64,000 bases of DNA from Tribonema minus (lineage: Eukaryota > Sar > Xanthophyceae > Tribonematales > Tribonemataceae): NCBI GenBank assembly GCA_017506865.1, contig JAFCMP010000006.1:1-64000 (forward strand), in the 5' to 3' direction. Under the pieces are notes generated by a model that was not told the origin of the DNA, searched no databases, and saw only the letters and a list, made by a program, of their open reading frames with translations. The position numbers and the translations under genes were made by a program. Below, one piece after another: positions 32,101 to 42,200 of this stretch. The stretch's first letter is position 1, and every line of letters begins with the position of its first letter.

Positions 32101-33100
32101 TGTCCCTGTGTTGCCCGTGGCATCCTTTATTTCAGATGATTCAGAAAGCCACAAGTCTTGAGTTTTCATATTTTTTCAAGTGTGATGTGCACCCCATTGT
32201 GTCGCCCTACAAACATATGCACAGCCAGCAAGCAAGCGCATGAGCCATCTTGCCGTGTGTGTGCACGCGTGAAATCAATTACAGCAGCGAGAATACATGC
32301 AGTCATATTGCATGCATGTATATTTTGTTGCAAGGTGCGGCGGCACTGGTTGCGATCCAGTCCGAGCGGCCTCACTGGCTGGATCACGGACAGTATGGGG
32401 GGAGATCTGCCAACGAGTACGAACGCTGCAACGCAAACACTTTGAACTGACGAACAAGCGGACCGACAACAGCTTCAGGGAGGCCTTAGCCTTAAGTGCG
32501 TACTTCTGCGAAGAGCACATTTTCCAGCGGCGATATTTCTTCCGTCAGGCGATTGCTCATGGTCGTGGACGGCAACATGCCGGCTGACCCCTGCTAACTG
32601 CGGTCATCGCCGCCGCCCACAGCTTTGCGACGCGCAAGTTGCATCTTGTGCGGATGTGAGCAACACAGTCTGAACTGAAAAAACTGCTCAATGCATCCTT
32701 CTGCAGCATGATTCAAACTGCCAACACGCTTAGCCATGAGGGCGCTGTGGTCGGAGCGCGGGCATCATATTGATGTGGGCGTTTTTGGACGCATTACCGT
32801 GTGCGCGAGCGAGTCGAGTGTAGTTGCAGTATCGGTATACCATGCACGCGCGCATGGTGTGCTAGGTCATGTCAAATGCCCACGGCTCCGGCACAGCATC
32901 GCCGCATTTCTTAGCCTCGTAGCGCACACCCGATACAGCGAATGCTGCCTGTTATGACAGGCTGCGGGGGTCGGGCACCGCAACCGCGCTAATCAAATTC
33001 GAAGCCTTAGAATCAAGAGGAATATTGCAGCGCCGCGTCGCAACGACATCGGATGGCAGTTCGGTCCATGTTGAAGTTGTATATTATGTCCTGGACCGCA
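29150..33100. other. Mostly non-coding; a few weak coding-like segments
   Basis: Most of this interval shows nothing. Weak candidates follow. At 30126-30509 (plus) a 127-residue Cys/His-containing frame ends PLDMYTEWQAISPGTCHID. At 30828-30946 (plus), after a CTTGCAG acceptor, the DNA reads AQVRANARRVREVFARLREA. At 31000-31190 another frame reads STKHDGARLVHIMFREPEHM. At 32340-32585 a frame reads RTVWGEICQRVRTLQRKHFE. None has a recognised family; they may be old mobile-element pieces. A direct repeat of TTCGAAGTATGATCATTGAG occurs at 31539-31577. Confidence 0.35.
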
Positions 33101-33141
33101 TGGGCTGCGCGCACGATAAATCGGGCTTGCAATAACTAAAT

Positions 33142-35961
33142 CTACGGAGGAGCCGGCGGTTCGGCGCTGGCCGGCGAGGGCCGCGGCACTTGCAACAGTG
33201 CGATGCGGCGGTAAGCGCTGACGTCGCCATCAGGGGCAATGACTGCGTTCCAGTTGTCGATCACGACACGTGTGAGCGCGCGCTGTAGCGCGAGGGAGGT
33301 GCGGCGGCGCCAGAAGGCAACGCGCTGCGCGAGATTGTAGCTGCCCTGCGAGCTCTGCTCGGCGAGTGCGTGTAGCAGCGCTTGGGTGTCGCGTGACATA
33401 GCGCCGAAGTGGTCAAAGGCTGCGGAAAATAGGGTGTGTGTAGTGGGGTCCAGGGCCCCTGAGACTACGTATGTGTCTATCTTTTCCTGCGAAGCCGATT
33501 CAAGCACGCGCTGCACATCGCGCGCGCCCCCCTGAGCCTGACGGAGGCGGGAGGGGCATGAGCTGTCACGTATGGTGACGTCTATGCAACAAGCTACTTC
33601 AAAGCCGCCGCGCAGTTTAGTGCACCGGCCTGCTGCTACCGCGTCGGCGCTCGGCTGCACTTTAGGGACTGGAAGGCAGACCTGGTTGCTGCCAAAGACG
33701 ATGTCCATGAACTTGTTGAACCCGTGGCGCGCCGCGTAGCGGCGGAAGGGGGCAAGGGTGTCCCGGTCGAGACCGCGGAGGTGGGCCACCTGCTTGAGCA
33801 GCTGAAAGAGCGCGTCTGCGAGCAAGTTGTGTCGCGTGACGTTAAGCCCTTGTGTGCAGCGGCGCAGGTGGGCACCCGAGTCCACTGGTCTATGGCACTT
33901 GGGGCACCGCGCCGCAGCGGGGGCGGGGCGCTCCACGCCCAGGTGGCGCCGCAGCGTCTCGCGGAATTCCGGCGGGGACATGGTCTCCGCTGGGTCAGTG
34001 CTCGGCAATTGCGCCAAGAAACCCATGGCCCCCTTAGAGGCGCCGCTGCGCCACGCCGCGACTGCTTCCAACGCATTTGCTGCTTCAAGCCGACGCAGCT
34101 GCGTGGCGGCGAGCGCTGCGTCTAGCACCCGTGATAGCGCCGCTTGACGCCGCGGCAGCACGGCGGCCGGCGGGGCCTGGGCAGAGCCTGGCTCGCGCGC
34201 CACCGCTGGCGCAGCAGCGCGGCGCGCGCCGGCGCGAGTCCGCATGCCCGGCCCCGCAGCTCCGCCTGCCCGTTGCAGCAGATCGCGCAGCGCCCGCCAT
34301 GCGCCGTCGTCCTGGCGCCAGTCCTGGTACCAGACCGTGGGCAGGAGCAGTGCGAGGGCCGCTGCAGCCTCATCGCTGCCGCTGCGCAGCTGCTGCAGGC
34401 AGGTAGCTATCTGGGTGAAGGTGAAGCCATAGCGGGCATGCTCTAGGACGCGGCTGCGTGCCGCGACTGGAAATGCCGCCAGTGCCGGCCCCATGCACTC
34501 GAGGGAACGTGCAGCAAATGCGGCACATGCACGGGGCGCCGCGCCCAGCACGCCAAAGCCACCACTCCCCAGCCGCAGATGCACGCGTACCTGCTGATGT
34601 GCTGGTAGCGTCACTGGGGCCTCGCCACCCCAGTCGGCGCCGCGTACCCATGCCACTGCCGCCGCCCACAGAGAGGGCGGCGCCGCCGCCGCCGAAACCG
34701 CCGGCGGGCCACGGCAATCGTCACCCGCCGCCGGCGCGCGCTGGTGGGCCGGCGGCGTAAGACCCGCCGATGGCTCCTGCGCCAGCGCGGCCACGGCCGC
34801 TAGCGTGATGGCGTCGAAGCGCCGTAGCTCCTCGTGCGTGAGGGATGGCGCTGTATTGCGCGAGACATGCCCTGCGCGGGCGGGGACGGCAAGACGCAGA
34901 ATGGAGAAGGCAGCCTGCACATCCTCCATCTGCACAAGCTCCGCAACCAGGCGGTCGGTGCCGGGGGCACGAAGGGTCGCCGCCACTTGCGCGCGCACGA
35001 AGCCCTCGGTGCCGACCGGCACCCCCATCAGCGTGATGCCGTCGTCACATACTGGTACGGGGACATTGGCGGCGGCAAAGACGGCGGCGGCGCGCTCGCG
35101 GGCGCCGCCTGAGGCCGGCACCACCGCCGCGCATTTCGTGACGTTGACCTGAATGTTGAGCTCGCTCAGCGCCTGTTGTATGAAGCAGAACGCGCGGCCA
35201 ACGTGGTCGAGCACCGGCGCGTCACAGCTGGGCGTCATGATGGTGAGGTCATCGAGGTAGCCCGGAAGCGCCAGTTGCGGGAACTTGGCGCGGGCAGCCA
35301 CCATGGTGCCGCGCAGTGCCAGCGCGAACAGCAGCGGCCCCAATGGGTCGCCCTGCTGCACGCCCTGTTGGGAGAGGATGATGGCGGCGTCGGCGTGCCC
35401 ATCTAGGCCAAATTGTAGCCAAGGGGCCCGGCCGGGGCCGTAGATGTGCTCGACGTAGCCGTACAGGCCAGGCAGATGCTCGGCCACCGCGGTGAGGACT
35501 GCCGAGCGCGACAGCGCGTTGAAGGCATTACTGCCGTCAATGGCAAGGAGCACGCCGCCGCACTCATGCGTGAGCTGCGCCATGAGCGCCACTCTCTCTG
35601 CGCCCCCCCGCGCGCCGACCCCAAACTGGCCAATTGGTTCCAGCAGCGCGGAGACGCGGTCCCGGGTGTCCGTGCAGAAGGTGCGGGCGAACAGGCGGCG
35701 GATGGTGTCGCCGCACGCGATGGGGCGCGCCTTCTCGCCCACAGCGCTGAGGCGCGCGGCCGCGTGAAGGCGCCAAAAGGGGGCGGGCAGCGCGGCGGGG
35801 GTGGAGTACACCGCGGTACCCAGCCACGCCAGCAGCTCAAGGAGCCAGTCAACCGTGCGCCCCGACGTGTGCGCCGTGTGCCGGACGCACTGCTGGAGGT
35901 GGGAGTTGCGCAGCCCAGAGGGACCGGCGGCCGAGCCAGGGTTGGCGGCGAGGATGGTCAC
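33142..35961 (-). CDS. Reverse transcriptase/endonuclease-like polyprotein
   Basis: This is the protein described for the 33142-36048 element. No in-frame stop interrupts the 939 residues, and the RT catalytic Asp pair and zinc ligands are all present, so the enzyme could be functional. The Pro/Ala-rich linker in the middle (about residues 390-430) and the high GC of the ORF match the neighbouring host genes, not the AT-richer intergenic DNA. Coding here rather than on the other strand is supported by the RT motifs; the long frames opposite are shadows. Confidence 0.88.
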   Translation of the reverse strand: MTILAANPGSAAGPSGLRNSHLQQCVRHTAHTSGRTVDWLLELLAWLGTAVYSTPAALPAPFWRLHAAARLSAVGEKARPIACGDTIRRLFARTFCTDTRDRVSALLEPIGQFGVGARGGAERVALMAQLTHECGGVLLAIDGSNAFNALSRSAVLTAVAEHLPGLYGYVEHIYGPGRAPWLQFGLDGHADAAIILSQQGVQQGDPLGPLLFALALRGTMVAARAKFPQLALPGYLDDLTIMTPSCDAPVLDHVGRAFCFIQQALSELNIQVNVTKCAAVVPASGGARERAAAVFAAANVPVPVCDDGITLMGVPVGTEGFVRAQVAATLRAPGTDRLVAELVQMEDVQAAFSILRLAVPARAGHVSRNTAPSLTHEELRRFDAITLAAVAALAQEPSAGLTPPAHQRAPAAGDDCRGPPAVSAAAAPPSLWAAAVAWVRGADWGGEAPVTLPAHQQVRVHLRLGSGGFGVLGAAPRACAAFAARSLECMGPALAAFPVAARSRVLEHARYGFTFTQIATCLQQLRSGSDEAAAALALLLPTVWYQDWRQDDGAWRALRDLLQRAGGAAGPGMRTRAGARRAAAPAVAREPGSAQAPPAAVLPRRQAALSRVLDAALAATQLRRLEAANALEAVAAWRSGASKGAMGFLAQLPSTDPAETMSPPEFRETLRRHLGVERPAPAAARCPKCHRPVDSGAHLRRCTQGLNVTRHNLLADALFQLLKQVAHLRGLDRDTLAPFRRYAARHGFNKFMDIVFGSNQVCLPVPKVQPSADAVAAGRCTKLRGGFEVACCIDVTIRDSSCPSRLRQAQGGARDVQRVLESASQEKIDTYVVSGALDPTTHTLFSAAFDHFGAMSRDTQALLHALAEQSSQGSYNLAQRVAFWRRRTSLALQRALTRVVIDNWNAVIAPDGDVSAYRRIALLQVPRPSPASAEPPAPP

Positions 35962-36048
35962 CTCAGAAAAAAGCGCGGTTTCGTAAAATGTGTTGTTTGT
36001 TGGCGTGGGTGGGGTGAGGCCAAGGCGGCATGACTGAATGCCTAGGTA
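33142..36048 (-). mobile_element. LINE-type retroelement ORF: reverse transcriptase plus zinc knuckle and endonuclease-like tail
   Basis: The minus frame is open from 36048 but has no ATG near its start. The longest reported start is a GTG at 35961, giving 939 residues to 33142. The RT begins at SAAGPSGLRNSHLQ and has ARPIACGDTIRRLF, AIDGSNAFNALSR, GVQQGDPLGPLLF and the catalytic box YLDD near 35250. About residue 680 a zinc knuckle follows (CPKCHRPVDSGAHLRRC). After it come RHNLLADALF, MDIVFGS and VACCIDVTIRDSSC. This arrangement resembles LINEs with a C-terminal restriction-enzyme-like (PD-(D/E)xK) nuclease. The lack of an ATG suggests 5' truncation, or an upstream exon. Confidence 0.88.
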
Positions 36049-36143
36049 TCAGTTTCCCTTGTGAATCTGGGAGTGTCCGTGTTGGCCATGTTGTTGGTCG
36101 ATGGCGATGGCCAATGATGCCGTAAAGCGCAACTGCGACAGAC

Positions 36144-36226
36144 ATGAGCATCAGCCTGCAGAGTGGCGACAGCAGGAGCAGGAGCAAAAGCAGCACCGGG
36201 AGCAACGACAACAAAAGCAGCAGGAG

Positions 36227-36263
<37 letters not shown>

Positions 36264-39200
36264 TACGCGGACAGCTGGAGTGAACAGGAGCTTTCTGAGC
36301 TGACCTGTGTCTCGCCACAACCCTTGCGAAGCCCACGTCGCATGCCGACAGCTTACAATAACCCGTTTGCGCTGGTGCCGGAATCACAGCACTCGAATGG
36401 TGGCGCATGCGCGGACGCCAGTCGTTCGGGGCAAGCTGCCGCGCACTCCCCGCCAAGCGTGCCGCTGCCATGGCAAGGCGGCGCTGCCGCGGGCAGCAGA
36501 GGAGCTTCGGGAGGTGCAGCAGCGGCGTCAACATCAACAGCAGCATTGTCGCCGCCGCCGCGCACGTCGCAAGCCTACTGCAATCCTTTTGCTGTGGATG
36601 CAGATGTTCCAACGAAAACTTCAACTGGACCCCGCAGGCGCCGCAGCATGGGAGATGCTGCCGTTGCCGCCACAACAGCCACAACAGCACACAACGGCTG
36701 TCAGCCGGGCACCACCGCCTCTTCTCTGGCGGCTCTGCGCTCTCCCCCCCTAGGCTTTGGTGCTTTTCTACCTCAGCGAGATGCGCAGCCAAAGCTGCCT
36801 GCCGCAGCAGCGCTGTCGTCCAGAGGCGGAGGTGACGATGACAGCAGCCGTGGCGGCAACGGCGGCAGCAGCAGCGGCGGAGGCCACGGCAGCAGCAGCG
36901 GCGTCACAGGCCACGGAGGCGGCGTTGGCGCCGGCGGCGGCGGTGATGGCGGCTGCGTTGGCACCGGCGGCGGCGGTGGTGGCGGTGATGCTAGCAGTGA
37001 GGGAAGCGGTAGAGGCAGCGGCGTCAGCTGTACTGGTTCAAACAGTGGCAGCACAGCAGCAGCCCAAAGCTGGGAATGCGGCACATCAGCTAGCAATGGC
37101 GGATGCGGGAATGCCGGTTTTGCGGCAGAAGCAGCGACACCAGCGGTAGCAGCGGAGACTGGCGTCCGATGTCTCGTTACTCCAGCGGAGAGTGGGGGAG
37201 GAGTGGAGAGCAATGCCGCCTCTGACGACATTGCAGCAGCAACAGCAGCAGCCGCAGCCGCAGCAGCAGCAGCAGCAGCAGCATCTGATGACACACAGCC
37301 CGCACCGGTACTGTCCAGCAAGCTCACTGGCGCAACAATGACTATCGAGGCGGCATCGGCAGAGCCAGCGCACTTGCAGCTTGTCGCTGCTACTGCAGGC
37401 GACCATGCTGCCGCCTCCGCAGCAGCCGTGCATGCAGCTGCTTCGCCATCAAGCCTGCTGCCGGAGGCCGCTATGCTAGTCACCTCTGTTGGCGCGTGTG
37501 AAAGTGGCAGCGCTCTGCTCGAGGCCCCAGTCGGGAATGCGGCGGCGCCATCACCACGCAGTGACACTGGCATGAGCGGTGACTGCGCACATGAGTGTGA
37601 TGTTGCACATGTTGGCGAGAGCGTCGGAAGCGCCAGCGGCGGCGGCGAAGCTGCCGTTGGGGCAGCTGGAGCGGCGGGACTGGCCACAAGCAGCACTAGC
37701 AGCAGCGGCAGTGCTCGGCGAGAGGAATGCGGCGCGGAAGTATCTGCAGTACCCACGCCGGATGTGCCACATACTTCTGCAGCAGCAGATAACGGCAGCA
37801 CCGATAGCAGTGGCAGCGGCGGCGGCGGCAGCAACGGCACCAATGCTGGAGCTCAATCATCAGTGCCAGTGCTCCACGCGGAACCCAGCGCTACTGCGTC
37901 AGGCGCGACGGGCCTGGGCGGACAACACACCAGCAGCAGCGGCGGCGGCAGCAGCAGCTGCAACAGCAGCGGCAGCAGTAGCACCAGCCATCTGCACATT
38001 ACAGCGCCTACAGGCGTGCTGCCAGCTGCACAACGAGACCATGACGGCAGTGGCGCAGCCGTTTGCAGCGACAGCCTGGAACCAGCGGAAGCTGCTGCTG
38101 CTGACGCTGTGCCAGCCACGGAAGCAAGGGATATTGCTGGCAGCAGCAGCAATGGAGGCGATGCGGCAGCAGGCACGGACGCAGCTGCAGCAGCGACGAC
38201 ATTGCAGCACGCCTCAGGTTCGCACACCGCTGAAATCGCTGTCGCACAAGCTGCGGCACGCGCTGCCGCTTCTGAGCGCTGCTGCGCCAATCCATTCGAG
38301 GACGCTCCCTGCGCCGCCGCCGCGCAGCCCGCCGCCGCGCAGCACGAAGGCGTGTGCGCCGGCGCGCGCAGCAGCGGCGCGTGCGACGCCAAGCCCTTCG
38401 GCAGCGCCGGCAGCAGCGCTCAGAGCAGCAGCAGCAGCGCTCAGAACAGCAGCAGCAGCAGCGCTCAGAGCAGCAGCAGCAGCAACGCTCAGAGCAGCAG
38501 CAGCGCTCAAGCGCCCACGACGCCGCTGGGCATGACGCGCGTGCACTCATACACCGGCGGCGGCGGCGGCGGCGGCGGCAGGAGCGCGCTGAGCTCAACG
38601 CTCAACCTCACGCCTCCACCGCCGCGGCGCAGGCCGCAGAAGCGCTCCCTCTCGGAGACCCGCCTGACCGCACGTAGCTCCTCCGCTGCTCTGGCGGTTA
38701 TGTGCGCTGCCAGCTCTCCCGTCGCCGCCGCCACCGGCAGTGGTGCGGTGTCGCTGTCGCCGCTGGCTTCGTGGCGGCGCTCCGCTGTCGCATTCTTCCC
38801 TGCCTCCCCTCGGGTGTCTGCAGCAGCTGGCGCTGCCGCTGCTGCCGCCGCTGCTGTTGCCGGCACTCATCTGCCGCCGCATCATGTACCGGTGTCGCCA
38901 TCCGCAGCGCCCGTACAAGGCGGCGGCAGCAGCAGCAGCGGCGACGCTGCAGCGGCGCTGTGCGGCGACATGGGTGCCTGCGCAGGTAGCGCAACCGCAA
39001 CCGCTGCTGCAACAGCTGTGTCAGAACGTGGGGCTGCAAGCCATGGGTCAGACGGTGCTGTCGCTTCGGCAAGAGCAAGTGCTCAACAGCGCTCAGCAAT
39101 TAGGCAGGACAGCGCAGGGCCCACGCTGGCAACATCAGTCATCCGCAGCAGCGCAGTGTTGGCGCCGCTCGCAGCAGCGGCAGCACCAGCGGAAGCAGCA

Positions 39201-42200
39201 GCAGCGGCTCAAGAGCGATGCGCCTTGTCACCGAGCCCTGCCGCGGCTGCTGACTCTGCAGAAGCGCCGCCGCCAATCACACTCCGCCGGCATGGCAGCA
39301 CCGCCGCAGAGCACGCTGCAGACAAAGCCGCTGCTGCATCCGTGCCGCCTGACGCTTTGCGCAGCGGCAACCCGGACAACGGCGCAGCACTGCCGCCGCC
39401 GCCGCAGCTGCTGCCGCCAGCGACGCTGCGTGCCGACTACACGCCGCTGCCAACGCCCAAGCGTGGCGGCCCCAGCGCAGCGCTCGCCTTCGAGCTGGCG
39501 GCGGCGACGGTGGCGGCGGCGGCGTCGACACTGAGTGCTGCTGCTGCCGCCGCGCCGCCGCCGCCGCCGCTGGAGAGCACCTCGCAGTATGCGCTCGCTG
39601 CGGAGCTACTGACGCACGCGATCGCGTGCGGTTGGCTGGTGGAGCCGTACTACGACAATCTGATGGGGGGCATCATGGCGGCGCGTGCAGGTGCGTGGTC
39701 TTCCAGGGGCACTGCGTAGGTCTGTAGGAGTGGGCGGATCGTATTGCCTTGAAGCATGGACATGTTTCAGCAGCAGCGGGCTCAGCTCCCGCTCAGGGCA
39801 CGCGCAGGTGCGTGATTTTCCAGATTACGGGGTATGTGGGTAGGGGCGTATGCAGTGTACGCTTTGAAGTGTGCAAATGTTCCAGCAGCAGGGACAGCTC
39901 CCCGCTCACGTGAACGGTCGGAGTCGCATCGGGATACGCTGCGAGTTCAGAACAGTCAGTTGAGGTGTACGTTAACTGGGGCCAGTGACTCTCGCACACC
40001 ACGCCACATACCAGCCATGCAGCACGGTGGCACGACAACCCTAGTCAACGCCGCTCTACCACGTCAGCGCCAACTTTCTACCTCTCAATCACCGGGGCCT
40101 CGTGCGCATACGCCAACCATCGGCGCACCGCATCCCTCGTCACGATTTGCACATCTCTGACTTGCCTCAATGACGCCATGTATCTGCAGCCAGCGTCGCG
40201 GCGCAGAGCGCGGAGGCGGCGGCGGCGGCGCGCGCCGTCGCGCTGCGCGAGGCGGCGCTGCAAGAGCGCGAGGGCGCGGCAGCACTGGCAGCAGCGGCGC
40301 GGCGCACGGCGGCGGCGGCGGCGCCGCGGCGGCATCAGCCCCCCCTTGCATTGCACTCAAACAGCGGCGTCTCGGCCGCTGCCGAAGATCTGAGAGAGGC
40401 TGCCAGCAGTGCGGTAGATGGCAAGTGTATCACTCCAGAGGGGCGCAATGCCCCTGCGGATGCTGCTGTTGGGCAGGCGGAATGGCAGCAGTCGTCGCCG
40501 CCTCCCGTGCTGATGCGCGGAGGCTCGAACTGCGGTCCGGCGCTGGGAGCGCGCGCTGCGGCACATGTCGCTGCATCGCGCAGCAGTGGCGGCCACGCAG
40601 CGCTCGAAGCGCCGCACGACGCCTGCGAGCACGCGCGCGGCAGGCGCGCGACGATGGCGATAGCGCCAGCGACCAGCAGCAGCAACAGCGGCGGCGGCGC
40701 TGCGTTGGCGAGCGCTGCCGTGGGTGCGCGGCCCATCAGCGCAGAGATGGTGGCAGCGATCCGCGGCCAGCTCACGGGTGGCGGCGGCAGCACCGGCGGC
40801 GGCGGCGGCGCCGGCGACAGCTGGTGCGCTGCATGCCAGCGGCAGCAGCGGCAGCAGCGGCGGCGGACCAGCGACCTGGCGACGGCGACGCCGACGACGC
40901 GCCGCGGCTCCGTGCGCAGCCCGTGCAGCGCGCCGCCGCGGTGGCTCAGCGGCAGCGGCGGCGGCAGCGCAGTGGGGGAGGGGCTACGCACGTGGCGCGA
41001 GCACGAGTGGCGCGGCGTGGAGCGCTGGCTGCTGAGCGCGGAGCAGCGCGCCGCCGCTGCTGCCTTCGGCGCGGCGGCGACGGCGGACGGCCAGGCTGCG
41101 CTGCGGCTGCTGCTGCGCGAGGAGGCGCTGCCGCGCGGCGCTGCGGCGGCGGCGGCAGCGGCGGCGGTTGGCGGCGGGTTTGGCGCGCGGCTGCCGGACT
41201 GCCTCGCGCATGCGCTGGAGCTCACATTCCGGGACCTGGCGCGCCGCGCAGCGAGCGCCAATGGCAGCAGCGCTGCGGATGAGCGTGGCGTGCCCGCGGC
41301 GGCGCTCGAGGAGTATGCCATTTTTGTGGGGCTCGTGACGCACGCGGACCTGGACGCTGCTGCCGCCGCTGCCGCTGCTGCCGCCGCCGCTGCTAGCTCC
41401 GACGCTCCTGATGCCGCCGCCGCTGCTGCTGCACGGCGGCGCAGTACCCTCGTCTGCCTCTCTCCGCTGGCGAGTGCGGCACTGCCAGGGGGGGCATCGG
41501 CCGTTGGTTGGGCGCCGCGCGCGTGGCTTGGGCTGATCGGTTTTGCGCAGGCGGCGCTGCGGCTCGCGCGCTGCGGCCTGCCGTGCGAGGGTCCCCTGCT
41601 GGCGAAGCGCCTGCTGCTGAAACTGACGTCTGTTGAACTCGGCGCGGTGCCCATCTCGCACGTCGCTGAGAGCGCTTGGTTGGGCGGCAGCGGCGGCGGC
41701 AGCGGCGGCGGCAGCGGAGGCGGCAGCGGCTGCGTCAGCGAGCGGACGGAGGTGGTGGTCGCGACGCCGCCGCAGCTGCACGGGCGGCGGCGGCAGTGCT
41801 CAGCAGCATCGTCGGAGTGCGGTGGAGGGGAGGGGGGAGGGGGCAGCGAGGCAGCGCTCGGCGGGCGTCCACGCAGCAGCGAGCCGCACGACCGGCAGCA
41901 CTGGGGTCACCATCTTGGCCACTTGCACACCGCGCCGCCTCAGCAGCAGCAGCAGCAGCAGCAGCGGCAGCAGCTGTGGCAGCAGCCCCCATCAGAGGAG
42001 CGGCAGCAGCGGCATAGGCGGCCGTCGACAGCTCCAGCATCCACGTGTATCAGTTACGAAGCTCCGCATGTCGCCGGCAGGTGCGCGGCGTGCGGTGCGG
42101 CTGCACAGTGCGAGTGTGATGACGAGCTTGCTGATCACCACAGAGGCGGCGCGTTTTTGCAGCAGCAGCAGCGGCAGCAGCAGCAGCAGCAGCACCGGCG

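Noticed and set aside
36773-37843. A 356-residue minus-strand frame, plus many other long frames within 36-43 kb
   Set aside because: They are shadows of the GC-rich CAG/GCN repeats of the plus-strand gene. The plus frame has the consistent GT-AG phases and the conserved C-terminal motifs.
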